Of a stretch of DNA of 21,352 nucleotides, positions 21,151 through 21,352 are shown piece after piece. The first letter of the stretch is position 1; each line of letters begins with the position of its first letter. The translations under genes and the position numbers were made by a program. Source of the DNA: CAZHSN01 sp964535125 (GTDB taxonomy: Bacteria > Armatimonadota > HRBIN16); assembly GCA_964535125.1 (NCBI GenBank), contig CAZHSN010000058.1:1-21352 (forward strand). The letters are read 5' to 3'. The notes beneath the pieces were generated by a model. That model did no database searches, had not been told where the DNA came from, and saw only the letters and a list, made by a program, of their open reading frames with translations.

Positions 21151-21352
21151 ATGGCGTCACTCAGGGACATAGCCCGGTTCGCAGGCGTATCGGTGCGTAC
21201 TGTGAGCCGAGCGCTCAGCGGACATCCCTATGTCAGCCCCGAAGTGCGGCAGCGCGTGCTGCAGGCCGCGGAACAGATCGGGTACGAACCCGACTTGCGC
21301 GCGCGCAGCCTGCGTACCGGGTACCAGGTTGCACGGATACAAGCCCAGGCGC
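21151..21352 (+). CDS. LacI-family transcriptional regulator, cut by the window end
   Basis: Only the first 67 codons are present; the stop lies beyond the window. SLRDIARFAGVSVRTVSRALSGHPYVSPEVRQRV is the LacI helix-turn-helix, followed by the hinge helix region (AAEQIGYEPDLRARSLRTG). AAGGAGG stands 4 nt upstream of ATG 21151, so the start is firm. The missing ligand-binding domain prevents any guess at the sugar or other effector. It is transcribed away from the suf operon, with a shared 147 bp intergenic region. Confidence 0.92.
   Translation, partial: MASLRDIARFAGVSVRTVSRALSGHPYVSPEVRQRVLQAAEQIGYEPDLRARSLRTGYQVARIQAQA

Overview
This window reads as chromosomal DNA from a GC-rich bacterium that uses conventional Shine-Dalgarno sequences. 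Most genes are preceded by AGGAGG-like sites, and several use GTG or TTG starts. The phylum cannot be fixed from sequence alone. The mix of a DUF6785/DUF6784 membrane protein, a DUF1573 lipid/secretory-type protein, TrpB2, SufU-type (not IscU/SufE) iron-sulfur assembly and a LacI regulator is most reminiscent of Armatimonadota, or of Planctomycetota and relatives. This assignment is tentative.

Left part, + strand (1-4616): a terminator or dispersed-repeat-like hairpin and a gene-poor 239 bp leader precede three tightly spaced genes of unknown pathway. They are a polytopic DUF6785/DUF6784 membrane protein, an exported protein with a degenerate matrixin-like domain followed by DUF1573-type modules, and a CxC-containing metallophosphatase-like (UshA-like) protein.

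Centre-left, + strand (4613-10080): an aromatic amino acid block. A strong sigma70-type promoter drives a classical tryptophan attenuator (leader peptide with three Trp codons, pause hairpin, antiterminator and terminator) in front of trpB2. After a terminator-like hairpin, a new promoter precedes iorA and iorB (indolepyruvate:ferredoxin oxidoreductase) and a phenylacetate-CoA-ligase-type enzyme. The iorA-iorB junction is unusual: a 17-codon ORF with its own Shine-Dalgarno and a run of hairpins. The cluster may serve salvage of indole and aryl acids into aromatic amino acids, or aromatic amino acid catabolism. The attenuator favours a biosynthetic role at least for trpB2.

Centre (10239-12273, +): a long-chain-type acyl-CoA synthetase and a small exported beta-rich protein, ending at a convergent hairpin.

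Right part, - strand (21003 down to 12317): one compact operon of 11 genes, mostly overlapping or separated by fewer than 30 bp: Rrf2 regulator, sufC, sufB, sufD, a Rieske ferredoxin, a CcrM-type GANTC adenine methyltransferase with its C-terminal RAMA-like domain, sufS, sufU, a MIP18/DUF59 (SufT/PaaD-like) protein and two flavodoxin-fold proteins, one with a four-cysteine cluster. A perfect 11+11 bp palindrome upstream of the Rrf2 gene is the likely operator. The methyltransferase inside an iron-sulfur operon is the most surprising gene. Divergently, a LacI-family gene (cut by the window end) has a promoter and a LacI-type operator of its own.

No rRNA, tRNA, CRISPR array or insertion sequence was recognised.
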